The notes beneath the pieces are model-generated. The model did no database searches. It saw nothing but the letters and a program-made list of their open reading frames with translations, and had not been told where the DNA came from. DNA of 64,000 nucleotides from contig NZ_JAIRBA010000005.1 in assembly GCF_022008365.1 (NCBI RefSeq), positions 1 to 64,000 on the forward strand, written 5' to 3'. This DNA is from Aequorivita vitellina (lineage in GTDB: Bacteria > Bacteroidota > Bacteroidia > Flavobacteriales > Flavobacteriaceae). Both the position numbers and the translations under genes were made by a program. Below, one piece after another: positions 35,233 to 44,485 of this stretch; the first letter of the stretch is position 1; every line of letters begins with the position of its first letter.

Positions 35233-35290
35233 AATTTCCAAATTCCAAATTCCAAAAAAATGGAGTTCCTCCTTTGGGGGTTAGGGGGCT
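35233..35290. repeat. TTCCAAA microrepeat and C/G-block palindrome before lipA
   Basis: TTTCCAAATTCCAAATTCCAAA is followed by a TTCCTCCTTTGGGGG-TTAGGGGGCT palindrome-like block. It is the kind of intergenic word seen in many flavobacterial genomes. It includes TTTG at 35273-35276, which may serve as a -33 element for lipA. Confidence 0.5.
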
Positions 35291-35298
35291 TTTTTTCG

Positions 35299-35306
35299 TA
35301 CTTTTG
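35299..35306 (+). promoter_or_regulatory. lipA promoter -7 box
   Basis: TACTTTTG matches TAnnTTTG, 9 bp before the lipA ATG. A TTG at 35274-35276 lies 22 bp upstream, within the 17-23 bp spacing reported for flavobacterial promoters. Confidence 0.6.
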
Positions 35307-35314
35307 TTACCCAT

Positions 35315-36199
35315 ATGAGCACAGAAACTATAGAAATCAAACAGGCTCCAGAACGTTTGGGACCAAAGCCAAAATGGATACGCGTTAAACTTCCTACAGG
35401 AAAAAAATACACCGAACTCCGCAACGTTGTTGACAAGTACAAACTCAACACAATTTGCACCTCTGGCAGCTGTCCAAATATGGGCGAATGTTGGGGTGAA
35501 GGCACTGCAACTTTTATGATTTTAGGAAACATTTGCACGCGTTCATGTGGCTTTTGCGGTGTAAAAACTGGAAGACCCCAAACTGTGGAATGGGATGAGC
35601 CCGAAAAAGTAGCACGCTCCATAAAGTTAATGAAAATAAAGCATGCTGTTGTAACTTCGGTGGACCGAGATGATCTAAAAGACATGGGGTCTATTATTTG
35701 GGCGGAAACTGTAAAAGCCATACGGCGAATGAATCCGGAAACGACTTTGGAGACTTTAATTCCAGATTTTCAAGGTAACACCCGAAACATCGATAGAATA
35801 ATTGCAGTAAAACCAGAAGTGATAAGCCACAATATGGAAACGGTAAAACGCTTAACTCGCGAAGTACGCATACAAGCAAAGTACGAACGCAGTCTAGAAG
35901 TTTTAAATTATTTAAAACAATCTGGAATGCCGCGAACCAAAAGTGGAATTATGCTCGGTTTGGGTGAAAAGGAAGACGAAGTATTTCAAACAATGGAGGA
36001 TTTAAAAAATATTGGGTTAGACATTTTAACAATTGGCCAATATTTACAACCTTCAAAAAAGCATCTTCCCGTGAAAGAATTCATTACCCCAGAGCAATTT
36101 AAAAAGTATGAAACCGCTGGTTTAAAAATGGGTTTCCGTCATGTAGAAAGCGGAGCTTTGGTACGCTCATCGTACAAAGCACAAAAGCATCTTACCTAA
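35315..36199 (+). CDS. lipA: Lipoyl synthase
   Basis: Radical-SAM enzyme that inserts two sulfurs into octanoyl chains on lipoyl-dependent enzymes. Auxiliary cluster cysteines appear in [14 protein letters not shown], and the radical-SAM CxxxCxxC motif is CTRSCGFC. The conserved C-terminal RSSYKA serine ligand is at the end ([13 protein letters not shown]). Length 294 aa is standard. Preceded by a good promoter and followed 14 bp later by gapA. Confidence 0.97.
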   Translation: MSTETIEIKQAPERLGPKPKWIRVKLPTGKKYTELRNVVDKYKLNTICTSGSCPNMGECWGEGTATFMILGNICTRSCGFCGVKTGRPQTVEWDEPEKVARSIKLMKIKHAVVTSVDRDDLKDMGSIIWAETVKAIRRMNPETTLETLIPDFQGNTRNIDRIIAVKPEVISHNMETVKRLTREVRIQAKYERSLEVLNYLKQSGMPRTKSGIMLGLGEKEDEVFQTMEDLKNIGLDILTIGQYLQPSKKHLPVKEFITPEQFKKYETAGLKMGFRHVESGALVRSSYKAQKHLT

Positions 36200-36213
36200 A
36201 TAGAATTAGTAAA

Positions 36214-37212
36214 ATGAATAAAAAAATAACCGTTGGCATAAATGGTTTTGGCCGTATAGGCCGCAGTGTTTTTAGATTGTTGCTCAACCACCCTTCAATT
36301 GAAGTGGTAGCGGTAAACGATTTGGCAGACACAAAAACATTGAGCCATCTTTTAAAATACGATAGTATTCACGGGGTTTTAAAAGAAGAGATTTCACATA
36401 CTAATAAACAAGTTACTGTCGCCGGAAATACCATTCAGTTTTCTTCGGAAAAAAAGATTGAAGCTATTTCTTGGGGAAATGTAGATGTTGTTATTGAAAG
36501 TACTGGCAAGTTTAAAAGCAAAAGTCAACTAGAAAATCACTTAAAAAATGGCGCTAAAAGGGTAATTCTTTCTGTACCGCCCTTAGAAGACGATATTAAA
36601 ACGGTAGTATTGGGTGTAAATGACGACATCCTCGAATCGGACGATTTAATAATTTCCAATGCTTCCTGCACAACCAACAATGCAGCACCTTTGCTTAAAA
36701 TAATAAATGAACTTTGCGGAATTGAGCAGGCGTATATTACCACAGTACATAGTTATACTACAGATCAAAGTTTGCACGACCAGCCGCATCGCGATTTACG
36801 TAGAGCGCGCGCAGCGGGACAATCTATTGTGCCAACAACAACAGGTGCGGCAAAAGCACTCACTAAAATTTTCCCCGAACTCTCAGAAGTAATTGGTGGT
36901 TGCGGTATCCGGGTTCCCGTGCCAAACGGCTCTTTAACCGATGTAACCGTAAATGTAAAAAAGGAAGTTACCATTGCTGAAATAAATAATGCTTTTAAAA
37001 ATGCTTCGAAAAACGCGTTGGCAGGAATACTTCAATACACCGAGGATCCTATTGTTTCTATAGATATTGTGGGCAATCCACACTCCTGCATTTTTGATGC
37101 AGAAATGACCTCCGTTATAGGAAAAATGGTAAAAATAATTGGATGGTACGACAACGAAATAGGCTATTCATCCAGAATTGTAGATTTAATTGAAAGAATT
37201 TCAGTGAAATAA
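36214..37212 (+). CDS. gapA: Type I glyceraldehyde-3-phosphate dehydrogenase
   Basis: Oxidises glyceraldehyde 3-phosphate to 1,3-bisphosphoglycerate in glycolysis. NAD-binding motif INGFGRIGRSVFR, the catalytic cysteine in ISNASCTTNNAAPLL, and the substrate-binding THSYTTDQ/RRARAAGQSIVPT blocks are clear. Length 332 aa is normal. It is 14 bp after lipA. Flavobacteria often carry two GAPDH genes; this one's cofactor preference cannot be fixed by eye. Confidence 0.95.
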   Translation: MNKKITVGINGFGRIGRSVFRLLLNHPSIEVVAVNDLADTKTLSHLLKYDSIHGVLKEEISHTNKQVTVAGNTIQFSSEKKIEAISWGNVDVVIESTGKFKSKSQLENHLKNGAKRVILSVPPLEDDIKTVVLGVNDDILESDDLIISNASCTTNNAAPLLKIINELCGIEQAYITTVHSYTTDQSLHDQPHRDLRRARAAGQSIVPTTTGAAKALTKIFPELSEVIGGCGIRVPVPNGSLTDVTVNVKKEVTIAEINNAFKNASKNALAGILQYTEDPIVSIDIVGNPHSCIFDAEMTSVIGKMVKIIGWYDNEIGYSSRIVDLIERISVK

Positions 37213-37241
37213 CTATATTTATTCATTACTTAAACTTATTA

Positions 37242-39488
37242 ATGCACCTACCTCGTTTAAAATACAAGATTTTCTTCCCGCTTATCTGGTGCTTACTTAT
37301 TTCTATTAAGTCATTTTCTTTTCAAATTAAGGATACCATTGTCGCCATTAAACAGTTACAGTTTTCGGGAATAAAAGCCTTGGAAACAGAAAACTTTATG
37401 GATGCCATCAAATATTTGAATGACGCCAATAAGCTAGCTTCAATTCCGAAATACAGAAGCTACAAGCCCGATGTAGAGCTAAATATAGCCGAACTGTTTT
37501 ACGCTTTGGAATATTTTGACAAAGCAATTGAAGAAGTAGAAAAAGCAATTGACAACAAGGAGACCTCTAAAAGTCCGTATAAGCTTAGTAAAGCCTATAA
37601 TCTCTATGGAATTATACTTATTTCACAAGGTAAAATTCCGAAGGCGGCAAAGTACTTAAATAAAGCCGATTCCATATATACCGTAATGGAAGATGACAAT
37701 AGAAAGGCAGACTATTTATATGGCCAAGGATTGTTAAAACTTCACCAAGCCAAATACGTTGAAGCTATTGCCAATTTAAAAACCGCTGCCGAAAGTTACC
37801 AAATACAAAAATTACCATTTCAAGAGGCCAATGCGTATAGTCGTCTTGCAGACGCATTAACCCTTGTAGACGCATCAAATTACCCCAACCCTTTGGCCGA
37901 AGCCAAAACAGTTTTAAAAAAGGTTACCGATATTGCAAATGCCCAAGGTTATTCAAAATTATTGATAGAAAAACGTCGCATCAATTCGCAGATTTATATT
38001 GCAGAGAAAAAAAATGTGAAAGCTGAACAAGAGTTTAGATATTACATTAGGCACAAAGACTCGTTGCATCAAATTCATTTAAAAGCAATTGAGCAAGGCT
38101 TGCAGGGCGAATCTGCCATTGGCGATTTAAACCAAATTATTGCCAACCAGCAAAATCATTTAAGAAAACAAGACAAATCACTGTTTTTTGGCAAGTTAAC
38201 AGGGTGGCTCAGTATTGCTTTAATTTTAATACTTTCATTATTAACACTTTCACTTTATAAAAACAACAACCTAAGAGCAAAGGCCAACGAACTTTTACAA
38301 GATAAAAACACCGAGCTTCAAGAAGCAAAAGTGAATGCAGAGCGCGCCTCTCAGGCTAAAGCGCAGTTTCTGTCCACCATTACCCACGAGTTGCGCACTC
38401 CAATGTACACCGTTACAGGATTAACACATTTACTGTTAGAAGAAGATCCAAAACCCGAACAAAAGGAACATTTAAATTCACTTAAATTTTCTGGTGAATA
38501 TTTACTATCGTTAATCAACAATATTTTAGACCTCAACAAACTAGAGGCAAACAAGGTTGAACTTGAAAAAGTACCATTCAATTTAAAAAAACGAATAGAC
38601 GGTGTTTTAATAGCATTAAAAAAATCTGCAGAAGCAAAAAACAACAAACTTCATTATGAATACGACAGTACGTTGCCAAATATTGTGCAGGGCGATTCCT
38701 TAAAAATATCTCAGATTCTCATCAATCTTATTAGTAATTCTATCAAATTTACCGAGAATGGCGATATCTGGATACGGGTAACAACAGTGGAAAAATCTGC
38801 AAAAAAAGTTACCGTTCGTTTTGAAGTTGAAGATACAGGCGACGGAATTTCAAAAAAGAAACAGAACACCATATTTGAATCTTTTGCACAAGGTTCGCTT
38901 CAAATTAATAGAAAATACGGCGGTACTGGGTTAGGCCTTTCCATTGTAAAAAACCTGTTAGAGCTAATGGGAAGTAAAATTTACTTGGAAAGCAAACTAG
39001 GTGAAGGTTCCAAATTTTGGTTTGATGTTCCCTACGCAGTTTCCGAAACCAAAGCCACTAATAAAGAAACTGAAAAAATAGATGTAGTTGTTGAAAACGA
39101 CACACTCGAAAACAAAAAGGTTTTAATTGTTGAAGACAACAAGATTAACCAAATGATTACCAAAAAAATTCTCGACAAAAAAGATATGATCTGCTCTGTT
39201 GTCGATAATGGCATGGATGCAATAAAACAGGTTAAAGCTGAAGATTTTGACGTAATATTGATGGATATTCACATGCCCGGAATTAGCGGAATAGAAGCCA
39301 CAAAGCAAATTCGTGAGTTTAATAAAACCGTGCCTATTATTGCATTAACTGCAATTACTATTGAAGAAAATTTAGAAGATTTCTACAAAGCCGGTTTCAA
39401 TGAATTTATCCCCAAACCATTTAATGCCGAAGATTTCTTCGAAAAAATTAAACGAGCTATTCGCGGAAACGAATTTTTAATACGGTAA
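37242..39488 (+). CDS. TPR-containing hybrid sensor histidine kinase/response regulator
   Basis: A 748-aa membrane protein. An N-terminal signal or anchor (~residues 10-28) precedes tetratricopeptide repeats (about 30-290), a transmembrane helix (~316-338), a short coiled coil, the dimerisation/phosphoacceptor domain with FLSTITHELRTPMYTV (H382), the HATPase domain with NSIKFTENGDI, DTGDGI and GGTGLGLSIVK, and a C-terminal receiver with VEDNKINQM and DVILMDIHMPGISG (D675) plus PKPF. The TPR part likely lies in the periplasm. No DNA-binding output; the signal is relayed to another protein. Not overlapping with any regulator gene. Confidence 0.9.
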   Translation: MHLPRLKYKIFFPLIWCLLISIKSFSFQIKDTIVAIKQLQFSGIKALETENFMDAIKYLNDANKLASIPKYRSYKPDVELNIAELFYALEYFDKAIEEVEKAIDNKETSKSPYKLSKAYNLYGIILISQGKIPKAAKYLNKADSIYTVMEDDNRKADYLYGQGLLKLHQAKYVEAIANLKTAAESYQIQKLPFQEANAYSRLADALTLVDASNYPNPLAEAKTVLKKVTDIANAQGYSKLLIEKRRINSQIYIAEKKNVKAEQEFRYYIRHKDSLHQIHLKAIEQGLQGESAIGDLNQIIANQQNHLRKQDKSLFFGKLTGWLSIALILILSLLTLSLYKNNNLRAKANELLQDKNTELQEAKVNAERASQAKAQFLSTITHELRTPMYTVTGLTHLLLEEDPKPEQKEHLNSLKFSGEYLLSLINNILDLNKLEANKVELEKVPFNLKKRIDGVLIALKKSAEAKNNKLHYEYDSTLPNIVQGDSLKISQILINLISNSIKFTENGDIWIRVTTVEKSAKKVTVRFEVEDTGDGISKKKQNTIFESFAQGSLQINRKYGGTGLGLSIVKNLLELMGSKIYLESKLGEGSKFWFDVPYAVSETKATNKETEKIDVVVENDTLENKKVLIVEDNKINQMITKKILDKKDMICSVVDNGMDAIKQVKAEDFDVILMDIHMPGISGIEATKQIREFNKTVPIIALTAITIEENLEDFYKAGFNEFIPKPFNAEDFFEKIKRAIRGNEFLIR

Positions 39489-39494
39489 TTACCG

Positions 39495-40496
39495 TCACCG
39501 TACGATTGCTTTTTTCACAGAATTTCTAAAATGCGTTTCTGCATTGTTTAAAATAACAGTCTTTATTGGCAAGTAATAGATTTCGGTCGCATTGGCAATG
39601 GTTTGCAACCGCATAAAATCCTTTTCGGTAGTTAGTATTAATGCTTCCTTTTTAAATTGCTCAATTTCAGAATTTGTAAAATTATGATGGTCTGCAAATG
39701 TACTTTCCGTAAACTCCAAACCTTCTTCTTTTAAATACGACACTAATGGTTTTGGATTGGCAATACCCGTAACCAAAAGAAATGGGCGATCTTTTAAATA
39801 CGAAAGTGATTTTTGTTCTGCGTTATTTTTTATTTGGGAAGCATAGCCAATTTTCGAAAAGAATATTTCTTGACTGGGTTTTGGGTTTAGTTTCCTTTTA
39901 ATAGCTTCAACCGCCGTATCGCTTATGTTTTCAGGACATTTTGTTACAACAATAAGGTCGGCACGATTTGCTCCAATTTTGGGTTCGCGCAAATTTCCCG
40001 TTGGCAGCATACAATCGTTGACGTACAATTTATCAAAAGCCGTTAACAAAATATTGAACGAAGCTTTTACTTTTCTATGCTGAAAAGCGTCGTCCAACAA
40101 AATTACGGAAGCCTTTTCGTGAAGTTTCTCAATCCCAATCTGTCTATTTTCGCAAACGGCAACAGGTATTTCGGGAAATTTCTTTTTAAACTGAAGCGGT
40201 TCGTCGCCTACTTCTGCTGCACTATTTGTGGGCAATACTTCGCGATAGCCCGTAGTTTTTCGCTTATAACCTCGACTTAAAATTGCAAGCCGATTTTCCG
40301 CTTTTAATATTGAAACCAGCAATTCTATCATTGGCGATTTACCAGTGCCACCGGTAGAAAGGTTTCCAACGCAGATAACTGGAAAATCATAGGCTTTGCT
40401 TTTTAGCCAGCCTTTATCGTAAAGCCAGTTGCGCAGCGCTGTAATTGCACCGTATAACAGCGAAAAAGGGAAAAGTAGTTTTCGAAGCAAGTTCAT
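39495..40496 (-). CDS. lpxK: Tetraacyldisaccharide 4'-kinase
   Basis: Phosphorylates the 4' position of the lipid A disaccharide precursor in lipopolysaccharide synthesis. N-terminal membrane helix followed by P-loop GNLSTGGTGKSP; the DDAFQHRKV motif is characteristic of LpxK. Length 333 aa is normal. It is on the minus strand, convergent with the histidine kinase gene by 6 bp, and diverges from the Nif3-like gene with ~120 bp between start codons. Confidence 0.95.
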   Translation of the reverse strand: MNLLRKLLFPFSLLYGAITALRNWLYDKGWLKSKAYDFPVICVGNLSTGGTGKSPMIELLVSILKAENRLAILSRGYKRKTTGYREVLPTNSAAEVGDEPLQFKKKFPEIPVAVCENRQIGIEKLHEKASVILLDDAFQHRKVKASFNILLTAFDKLYVNDCMLPTGNLREPKIGANRADLIVVTKCPENISDTAVEAIKRKLNPKPSQEIFFSKIGYASQIKNNAEQKSLSYLKDRPFLLVTGIANPKPLVSYLKEEGLEFTESTFADHHNFTNSEIEQFKKEALILTTEKDFMRLQTIANATEIYYLPIKTVILNNAETHFRNSVKKAIVR

Positions 40497-40511
40497 TTCA
40501 CGAAAGTACGA

Positions 40512-40531
40512 ATTCCCACGAAAGTGGAAAT
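40512..40531. repeat. ATTCCCAC palindrome upstream of lpxK
   Basis: ATTCCCAC-GAAA-GTGGAAAT, a near-perfect 20-bp palindrome related to the ones at 48674 and 51515. Confidence 0.5.
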
Positions 40532-40619
40532 CACGACCAAGAGTATTTCAAAAAACAGAAGTAAGTTTCAATTTCTTCAAAAAATTATTTAAACTACTAT
40601 CTTTACTAAAATTAAAAAA

Positions 40620-41714
40620 ATGAAGATAAAGGAAGTTATTTCGCTCCTCGAGAAACTCGCTCCGCTCTCCTATTCTGAAGGTTTTGACAATACCGGCCTT
40701 TTAGTTGGCGATGCAAATGCAACAATCACAGGCGTGTTGGTTACATTAGACACTTTAGAAAATGTGGTGGATGAAGCAATTGAAAAAAACTGTAACCTTA
40801 TTGTGAGTTTTCATCCCATAATTTTTTCGGGATTGAAAAAAATTACCGGAAAAACCTATGTTGAACGCGTAGTACAAAAGGCCATAAAAAACGATATCGC
40901 CATATTTTCTAACCATACTGCGCTCGATAATTCGTGGAATGGCGTAAACGCAATGATTTGTGAAAAACTCGGAATTATTAATAGAAAGATATTGATTCCA
41001 CAAAATAGCAGCATAAAAAAGCTTATCACTTTTGTGCCGTCAAAAGACGCAGAAAATGTACGAAACGCATTGTTTGAAGCAGGAGGCGGCAATATTGGCA
41101 ATTACGAAAATTGCAGTTTCAATATTAAAGGAAACGGCAGCTTTAAAGGGAACGAAGCCGCGAACCCCGTAATTGGCAAAAAAGGTGAAATTCATTTTGA
41201 AGAAGAAACGCAGATTGGAATTACCTTTGCAAAACACCTTCAAAATAATATCTTAAAAGCTCTTTTTGAAGCACACCCATATGAAGAAGTAGCTTACGAA
41301 GTAACTACACTTGAAAATCCAAACCAAAATCTAGGCATGGGAATGGTTGGTGAACTTGAAAATGCAATGAATGAAACCGAATTTTTGCAATTTCTAAAAA
41401 CCACAATGGCAACAGAATGTGTGCGGCATTCTGCACTACTTCAAAAGCAAATAAAACGGGTTGCTGTGCTAGGCGGCAGCGGAAGTTTTGCAATTGAAGC
41501 TGCTAAAAATGCTGGAGCAGACGTCTTTATTTCGGCAGATTTTAAATACCATGATTTCTTTAAGGCAGAAAACACGCTACTTTTGGCAGATATTGGGCAT
41601 TATGAAAGCGAACAATTCACAAAAGACCTCATACATTCTTTCCTTAAGAAAAAAATGACTAATTTTGCAGTCCTTTTATCACAAATAAATACCAATCCTA
41701 TTAGCTATTTATAA
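40620..41714 (+). CDS. Nif3-like dinuclear metal-centre protein
   Basis: A 364-aa member of the Nif3/DUF34 family, which forms hexameric toroids with a dinuclear metal site. Motifs: GFDNTGLLVGD, SFHPIIFSG, FSNHTALDNSWNGVN and C-terminal DVFISADFKYHDF with LADIGHYESE. The extra ~100-residue insert (about 120-230) is the PII-like domain of the longer bacterial form. A role as cyclohydrolase-like or metal-handling enzyme has been proposed, none is established. Its stop is 3 bp from the next gene, so the two are probably co-transcribed. Confidence 0.92.
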   Translation: MKIKEVISLLEKLAPLSYSEGFDNTGLLVGDANATITGVLVTLDTLENVVDEAIEKNCNLIVSFHPIIFSGLKKITGKTYVERVVQKAIKNDIAIFSNHTALDNSWNGVNAMICEKLGIINRKILIPQNSSIKKLITFVPSKDAENVRNALFEAGGGNIGNYENCSFNIKGNGSFKGNEAANPVIGKKGEIHFEEETQIGITFAKHLQNNILKALFEAHPYEEVAYEVTTLENPNQNLGMGMVGELENAMNETEFLQFLKTTMATECVRHSALLQKQIKRVAVLGGSGSFAIEAAKNAGADVFISADFKYHDFFKAENTLLLADIGHYESEQFTKDLIHSFLKKKMTNFAVLLSQINTNPISYL

Positions 41715-41717
41715 TTT

Positions 41718-42500
41718 ATGGCAACAAAAACCGAAGTTACTGTTGAAGAGAAGTTAAGAGCATTATACGACCTTCAACTTATTGATTCAAGAATAGATGA
41801 AATTAGAAATGTTCGTGGCGAGCTTCCTTTAGAAGTTGAAGATCTTGAAGACGAAGTAGCCGGCATGAACACTCGTTTAGAAAAACTAAATGCCGATCTT
41901 GAAGTAATTGAAGATCAAATTAAGGAGAAGAAGAACAATATTGAAGAGTCTAAGTCACTCATCAAAAAATACGCCTCTCAGCAAGATAATGTTCGCAACA
42001 ATCGTGAGTACAATTCCTTAACAAAGGAAATTGAATTTCAGGAATTAGAAATTCAACTTGCAGAAAAAAACATAAAAGAATTTCGCGCACAAATCGAGCA
42101 AAAAAGTCAAGTTATTGAAGACACAAAAGCTCGCTTTAACGAGCGGTCTGAACATTTGAAACACAAGCAAAACGAGCTTGACGAAATTTTAAAAGAAACT
42201 GAAAAAGAAGAACAATCGCTTATAAAGCAATCTGAAGCTTTTGAAAAGCAAATAGAAGCCAGACTTATAAAAGCATACAAACGAATTCGTGCTAATGTAA
42301 AAAATGGTTTGGCTGTTGTGCCTGTTGAACGCGGAGCATCTGGCGGTTCTTTCTTTACCATTCCACCACAGGTGCAAATGGAAATTGCTGGCCGTAAAAA
42401 AATTATTACAGACGAGCATAGTGGTCGTATTTTGGTAGATCCAGACCTCGCGAATGAAGAACGCGAGAAAATGGAAGCAATGTTTACCAAACTAAAATAA
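41718..42500 (+). CDS. CT398-like coiled-coil protein with degenerate zinc-ribbon
   Basis: A 260-aa cytoplasmic protein: a long coiled-coil hairpin (about residues 10-190) and a small C-terminal domain that corresponds to the zf-RING_7/CT398 zinc ribbon. The four cysteines are absent: VERGASGGSFFTIPPQ and KKIITDEHSGRILVD replace the usual CGGC and CEHCGR. The overall fold may persist without zinc. It is coupled to the Nif3-like gene (3 bp apart). CT398 binds sigma-54 and flagellar ATPase-like partners in Chlamydia; the partner here is unknown. A terminator follows. Confidence 0.85.
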   Translation: MATKTEVTVEEKLRALYDLQLIDSRIDEIRNVRGELPLEVEDLEDEVAGMNTRLEKLNADLEVIEDQIKEKKNNIEESKSLIKKYASQQDNVRNNREYNSLTKEIEFQELEIQLAEKNIKEFRAQIEQKSQVIEDTKARFNERSEHLKHKQNELDEILKETEKEEQSLIKQSEAFEKQIEARLIKAYKRIRANVKNGLAVVPVERGASGGSFFTIPPQVQMEIAGRKKIITDEHSGRILVDPDLANEEREKMEAMFTKLK

Positions 42501-42520
42501 GCAGACAAAATTAATATAAC

Positions 42521-42552
42521 AAAGCCTTCACATAAAGTGAGGGCTTTTTTTG
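42521..42552 (+). terminator. Terminator of the Nif3/coiled-coil operon
   Basis: Stem AAAGCCTTCAC/GTGAGGGCTTT (one G-U pair) with loop ATAAA and a long T-run, 20 bp after the stop codon. Confidence 0.85.
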
Positions 42553-42610
42553 TACATTAATTGCAAGGTTTTTAATACATCGAAGACCAATTATCAAAAA
42601 AATCAAATAC

Positions 42611-43282
42611 ATGAAAAAGATAACGGTAATAATTGCAAGTATTTTCTTTATTTCGTTGCAGGGTGCCTGTAAACCCTCTAATGAAAATCAAAAACAAGCA
42701 GAGGCAATTGCCCAAAAAGAACAAATGCCAGTGCAAACTGAAACTGTTGACGGTCTAAAAAAAGCATATTTTGCTAGTGGTTGTTTTTGGTGCGTTGAGG
42801 CAATTTACGAAAGTGTTAATGGCGTTAAAGAAGCTGTATCGGGCTATAGTGGTGGGCAAACTAAAAACCCAACTTACGAAAATCACGCAGACCACGCCGA
42901 AGCGGTAGAAGTTATTTACAACCCAGAAATTGTAAGTTTTAACCAGTTGGTAGATGTGTATTTTGCATCCCAAAACGTAACTCAAATTAACGGTCAAGGC
43001 CCAGATCGCGGAGCATCATATCGCTCCATAATTTTTTATCAAAACAATACTGAAAAGAAAATAATTGACCAAAAAATAGCCGCATTAAACAAGGATTTAG
43101 GCGGAGATAAAGTGGCTGCCCAAGTTTTACCGTTTCAAAAATTTTGGAAAGCGGAAGCCTATCACCAAAATTACGAGCGTAATAATCCTGGAAATCCATA
43201 CATTCAAAATGTTTCGATTCCCCGATTGAATAAGTTTAAGAAAAAAATGCCAGAGCTATTAAAGAAAGACGCAGCTCACTAA
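42611..43282 (+). CDS. msrA: Peptide-methionine (S)-S-oxide reductase MsrA, lipoprotein
   Basis: Repairs methionine-S-sulfoxide. A lipoprotein signal (ISLQGAC, Cys20) anchors it in the envelope; most MsrA are cytoplasmic, so this form probably repairs exported proteins. The catalytic motif is SGCFWCVEAIYES, followed by GYSGGQTKNPTYENH and HAEAVEVIYNP. The C-terminus ...YEKRNN-like region (NYERNNPGNPYIQNV) is typical of MsrA in Bacteroidota. Length 223 aa includes the N-terminal lipobox and linker. Confidence 0.93.
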   Translation: MKKITVIIASIFFISLQGACKPSNENQKQAEAIAQKEQMPVQTETVDGLKKAYFASGCFWCVEAIYESVNGVKEAVSGYSGGQTKNPTYENHADHAEAVEVIYNPEIVSFNQLVDVYFASQNVTQINGQGPDRGASYRSIIFYQNNTEKKIIDQKIAALNKDLGGDKVAAQVLPFQKFWKAEAYHQNYERNNPGNPYIQNVSIPRLNKFKKKMPELLKKDAAH

Positions 43283-43304
43283 ATTTTGTACAACATTTCA
43301 TTTT

Positions 43305-43337
43305 AAAAATCCACAACTTTAATTTGTGGATTTTTTT
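43305..43337. terminator. Bidirectional terminator between msrA and methyltransferase
   Basis: Stem AAAATCCACAA/TTGTGGATTTT with loop and T-runs on both sides. It overlaps the last codons of the minus-strand methyltransferase gene. Confidence 0.8.
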
Positions 43338-44125
43338 ATTGCTTTTACTTCAAAAATTAAAGGGTACAGTTTATTCTGCAATTCATACATTCCTCCCCTG
43401 TTTTTTATCAATCCGGGAAAAACGTCATAGGGAGAAGCATCGTGTTCGTTTAAAAATTCTATGTGAAGTCCAGCTTCCGAAAGCGATGTAATTACTTCAC
43501 CCAAACTGTGGTTCCACCCGTATTCTTTGCTTATCATTTTTGAGTTTTTTTCGGCATAAGTTCCTTCGTATTCTTCATAAATGAATTTCTTTTGTTGATA
43601 GCCGTATTTCATAACTGGAGGCGAAACGGTATAATCAAACATCCAAGCAATGGGGTGGAATTCTACGATGTAGAAAAAACCACCGGGCTTTAATCTTTCT
43701 GAAATCATTTTTGCCCACGGTTTTAAATCAGGCAACCAGCCAATAGTACCGTAGCTGGTAAAAACAATATCGAATTTTTCCGAAATATTTTCCGAAGTAT
43801 TTAAAACATTGCAACAAACAAAATTTGCGTCCAGTTTCAATTCTGAATTTAATTGTTTCGCCAACTTTATGCCTTCATCTGAAATATCGACCCCGGTGCA
43901 TTTGGCTCCCAACCGCTGCAAACTCAACGTATCTTGCCCGAAATGACACTGCAGATGTAAAATATTCTTGCCTGCAATATTTCCCAAAGCGTCCACTTCA
44001 TATTTATTTAATGAGGATTTACCATTTTTGAAATTATCTAAATCGTAAAAATCACTTTCTGCGTGGATAGCGACTTTACTATTCCACGTTTTTCTATTGG
44101 TTTCAAATTTTTCAAAATGTTCCAC
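43319..44125 (-). CDS. Class I SAM-dependent methyltransferase
   Basis: About 268 aa, UbiE/Methyltransf_25-like. SAM motif I ILHLQCHFGQDTLSLQRLGA is slightly unusual (Q-C-H instead of G-C-G), motif post-I AKCTGVDISDEGIKLAK, and IVFTSYGTIGWLP. The long reading from 44173 adds a hydrophobic run with no family support; GTG at 44125 (MEHFEKFETNRKTWN) is chosen. The substrate is unknown, probably a small molecule. Monocistronic; the divergent lmo0937-like gene follows after 161 bp. Confidence 0.85.
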   Translation of the reverse strand: MEHFEKFETNRKTWNSKVAIHAESDFYDLDNFKNGKSSLNKYEVDALGNIAGKNILHLQCHFGQDTLSLQRLGAKCTGVDISDEGIKLAKQLNSELKLDANFVCCNVLNTSENISEKFDIVFTSYGTIGWLPDLKPWAKMISERLKPGGFFYIVEFHPIAWMFDYTVSPPVMKYGYQQKKFIYEEYEGTYAEKNSKMISKEYGWNHSLGEVITSLSEAGLHIEFLNEHDASPYDVFPGLIKNRGGMYELQNKLYPLIFEVKAIKKSTN

Positions 44126-44286
44126 ACTATTAATTTTTAGAAAAAGCAACAACCAATAACACAGAAAACACAATCGTTAACGCTTTTGGTATTATTTTGC
44201 AATTTTCGTTAAACATCGGTTAAATTTTATTAGAAATGATAGCTTTTGTTGTAGTTTTAAATTTATTAACATTAAAAACTAACATC

Positions 44287-44445
44287 ATGGGCGATATCAT
44301 TTGGTTAATTGTAGTACTCCTAATTTTAGGTTGGCTAATAGGTTTCTTCGGATTTGGAGAAGCTGTAGGAAGCCTAATTCACATTTTATTGGTCTTAGCA
44401 ATTATCGGTATTTTATATCGATTGGCAACTGGACGCCGACCTTAA
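44287..44445 (+). CDS. lmo0937-family small membrane protein
   Basis: A 52-aa protein with two closely spaced transmembrane helices (WLIVVLLILGWLIGFFGF and LIHILLVLAIIGILYRL) separated by GEAVGS, matching the lmo0937 family. It may belong to stress-induced small membrane proteins. The ATG at 44287 (MGDIIWLIVV) is chosen over the longer frame from 44236 that has no family support. A 43-aa lipoprotein gene follows by 40 bp; the two are often paired. Confidence 0.8.
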   Translation: MGDIIWLIVVLLILGWLIGFFGFGEAVGSLIHILLVLAIIGILYRLATGRRP

Positions 44446-44485
44446 TTTTAAAAAAAATCACTAACCTTAAACATCAAAACTAATT

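Noticed and set aside
42107-42508. 133-codon frame opposite the CT398-like gene
   Set aside because: Serine- and cysteine-rich translation is the reverse of coiled-coil codons; the plus-strand gene is coupled to its neighbour.
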